A DNA stretch of 13,418 nucleotides from Anaerolineae bacterium (GTDB taxonomy: Bacteria; Chloroflexota; Anaerolineae; JAFGEY01), in NCBI GenBank assembly GCA_016929205.1, contig JAFGJF010000625.1:1-13418 (forward strand), written 5' to 3'. The first letter of the stretch is position 1; the number at the start of each line of letters is the position of its first letter. Both the position numbers and the translations under genes were made by a program. The notes beneath the pieces are model-generated. The model did not search any database and was not told where the DNA came from. It was given only the letters and a program-made list of their open reading frames with translations. Shown here piece after piece: positions 13,158-13,418 of this stretch.

Positions 13158-13418
13158 CTATTCGATCACCGTTCCCTTGCCGGCCATTGCCGACCGCACG
13201 GGATGCTCGACGCGTGCATCGGCAAAGACGACCCTGCCCACGCCCTGCCCGACCGCCTCGGTCGCGCCCAGCACCTTTTTCTTCATGCGGTCTTGGGCAA
13301 AGTTCATATATTGTTCCACCTGGGCTGCAGGAATGTGTTCGATCAGCGTGCTCTCGTCGGGATAATCGCGCAGCAGTCCGGGGACGTTGGAGAGAATGAT
13401 CAACTGGTCGGCTTTCAT
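13158..13418 (-). CDS. lysZ: LysZ, [LysW]-aminoadipate kinase (C-terminal part; 5' end outside window)
   Basis: The C-terminal 86 residues of an amino acid kinase (ArgB/LysZ family) that phosphorylates the side-chain carboxylate of LysW-bound aminoadipate. Visible are LIILSNVPGLLRDYPDE (6-22), matching the L-L-T-D-V-P-G-L-x-x-D nucleotide-binding block, FAQDRMKKKVLGATEAVGQGVGRVVFADARV (40-70), whose GRMKKK-type stretch is typical of LysZ, and the conserved ending AMAGKGTVIE. The Met at the window edge aligns inside the protein, so the real start is upstream and about two thirds of the gene is missing. It is the most upstream visible gene of this cluster; lysY, lysX or lysW may lie beyond it. 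ArgB is the alternative reading. Confidence 0.85.
   Translation of the reverse strand: MKADQLIILSNVPGLLRDYPDESTLIEHIPAAQVEQYMNFAQDRMKKKVLGATEAVGQGVGRVVFADARVEHPVRSAMAGKGTVIE

Overview
The base composition is moderately GC-rich (estimated by eye) and the genes are packed with short gaps and small overlaps, as in a bacterial chromosome. A LysW-type lysine pathway (LysZ, LysJ, LysK), a lipoprotein-anchored branched-chain amino acid ABC transporter with enlarged permeases, and an AviRa-type rRNA methyltransferase together suggest a member of the Chloroflexota (Anaerolineae-like). This assignment is inference from gene content; the window holds no rRNA or other marker gene. TGA is the normal stop of livM, livG, trkA and the O-methyltransferase gene, so the standard bacterial code applies.

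Region 1 (1-5510, minus strand) is a complete-looking liv/HAAT operon transcribed right to left: livK (binding lipoprotein), livH and livM (permeases), livG and livF (ATPases; livF runs off the left edge about 20-25 codons before its expected end). A strong stem-loop with a T-rich tail lies between livK and livH and probably lowers expression of the membrane and ATPase genes relative to the binding protein. The livK leader has a TATAAT-like -10, two strong Shine-Dalgarno sequences, a 10-bp direct repeat and a possible 24-residue upstream ORF.

Region 2 (5520-6225) holds a small four-helix membrane protein of unknown function on the minus strand and a divergent intergenic region with a good promoter facing right.

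Region 3 (6124-8957, plus strand) is a Trk-type potassium uptake operon: trkH, trkA and a GNAT acetyltransferase gene that overlaps trkA by 4 bp. The trkH leader carries a terminator-like hairpin just after the predicted transcription start. The trkH reading frame is broken by one in-frame TGA at codon 276 of 480, with all flanking family motifs intact. TrkA has a degenerate nucleotide-binding glycine motif.

Region 4 (9009-13418, minus strand) is a lysine biosynthesis cluster of the alpha-aminoadipate/LysW type, read as lysZ (3' part only), an AviRa-like 23S rRNA methyltransferase gene, a family-3 O-methyltransferase gene, lysJ, a second GNAT gene and lysK. LysZ phosphorylates LysW-bound aminoadipate, LysJ aminates the semialdehyde made by LysY, and LysK releases lysine from LysW. 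The genes lysW, lysX and lysY would be expected elsewhere, probably beyond the right edge. Interleaving two methyltransferases and an acetyltransferase with three lysine enzymes is the most unusual layout here.

I found no tRNA or rRNA gene, CRISPR array, insertion sequence or prophage gene. The most notable points are the interrupted trkH with its leader hairpin, the AviRa-like gene inside the lysine cluster, and the enlarged LivH/LivM permeases. I did not find convincing evidence for a wholly new multi-gene system.
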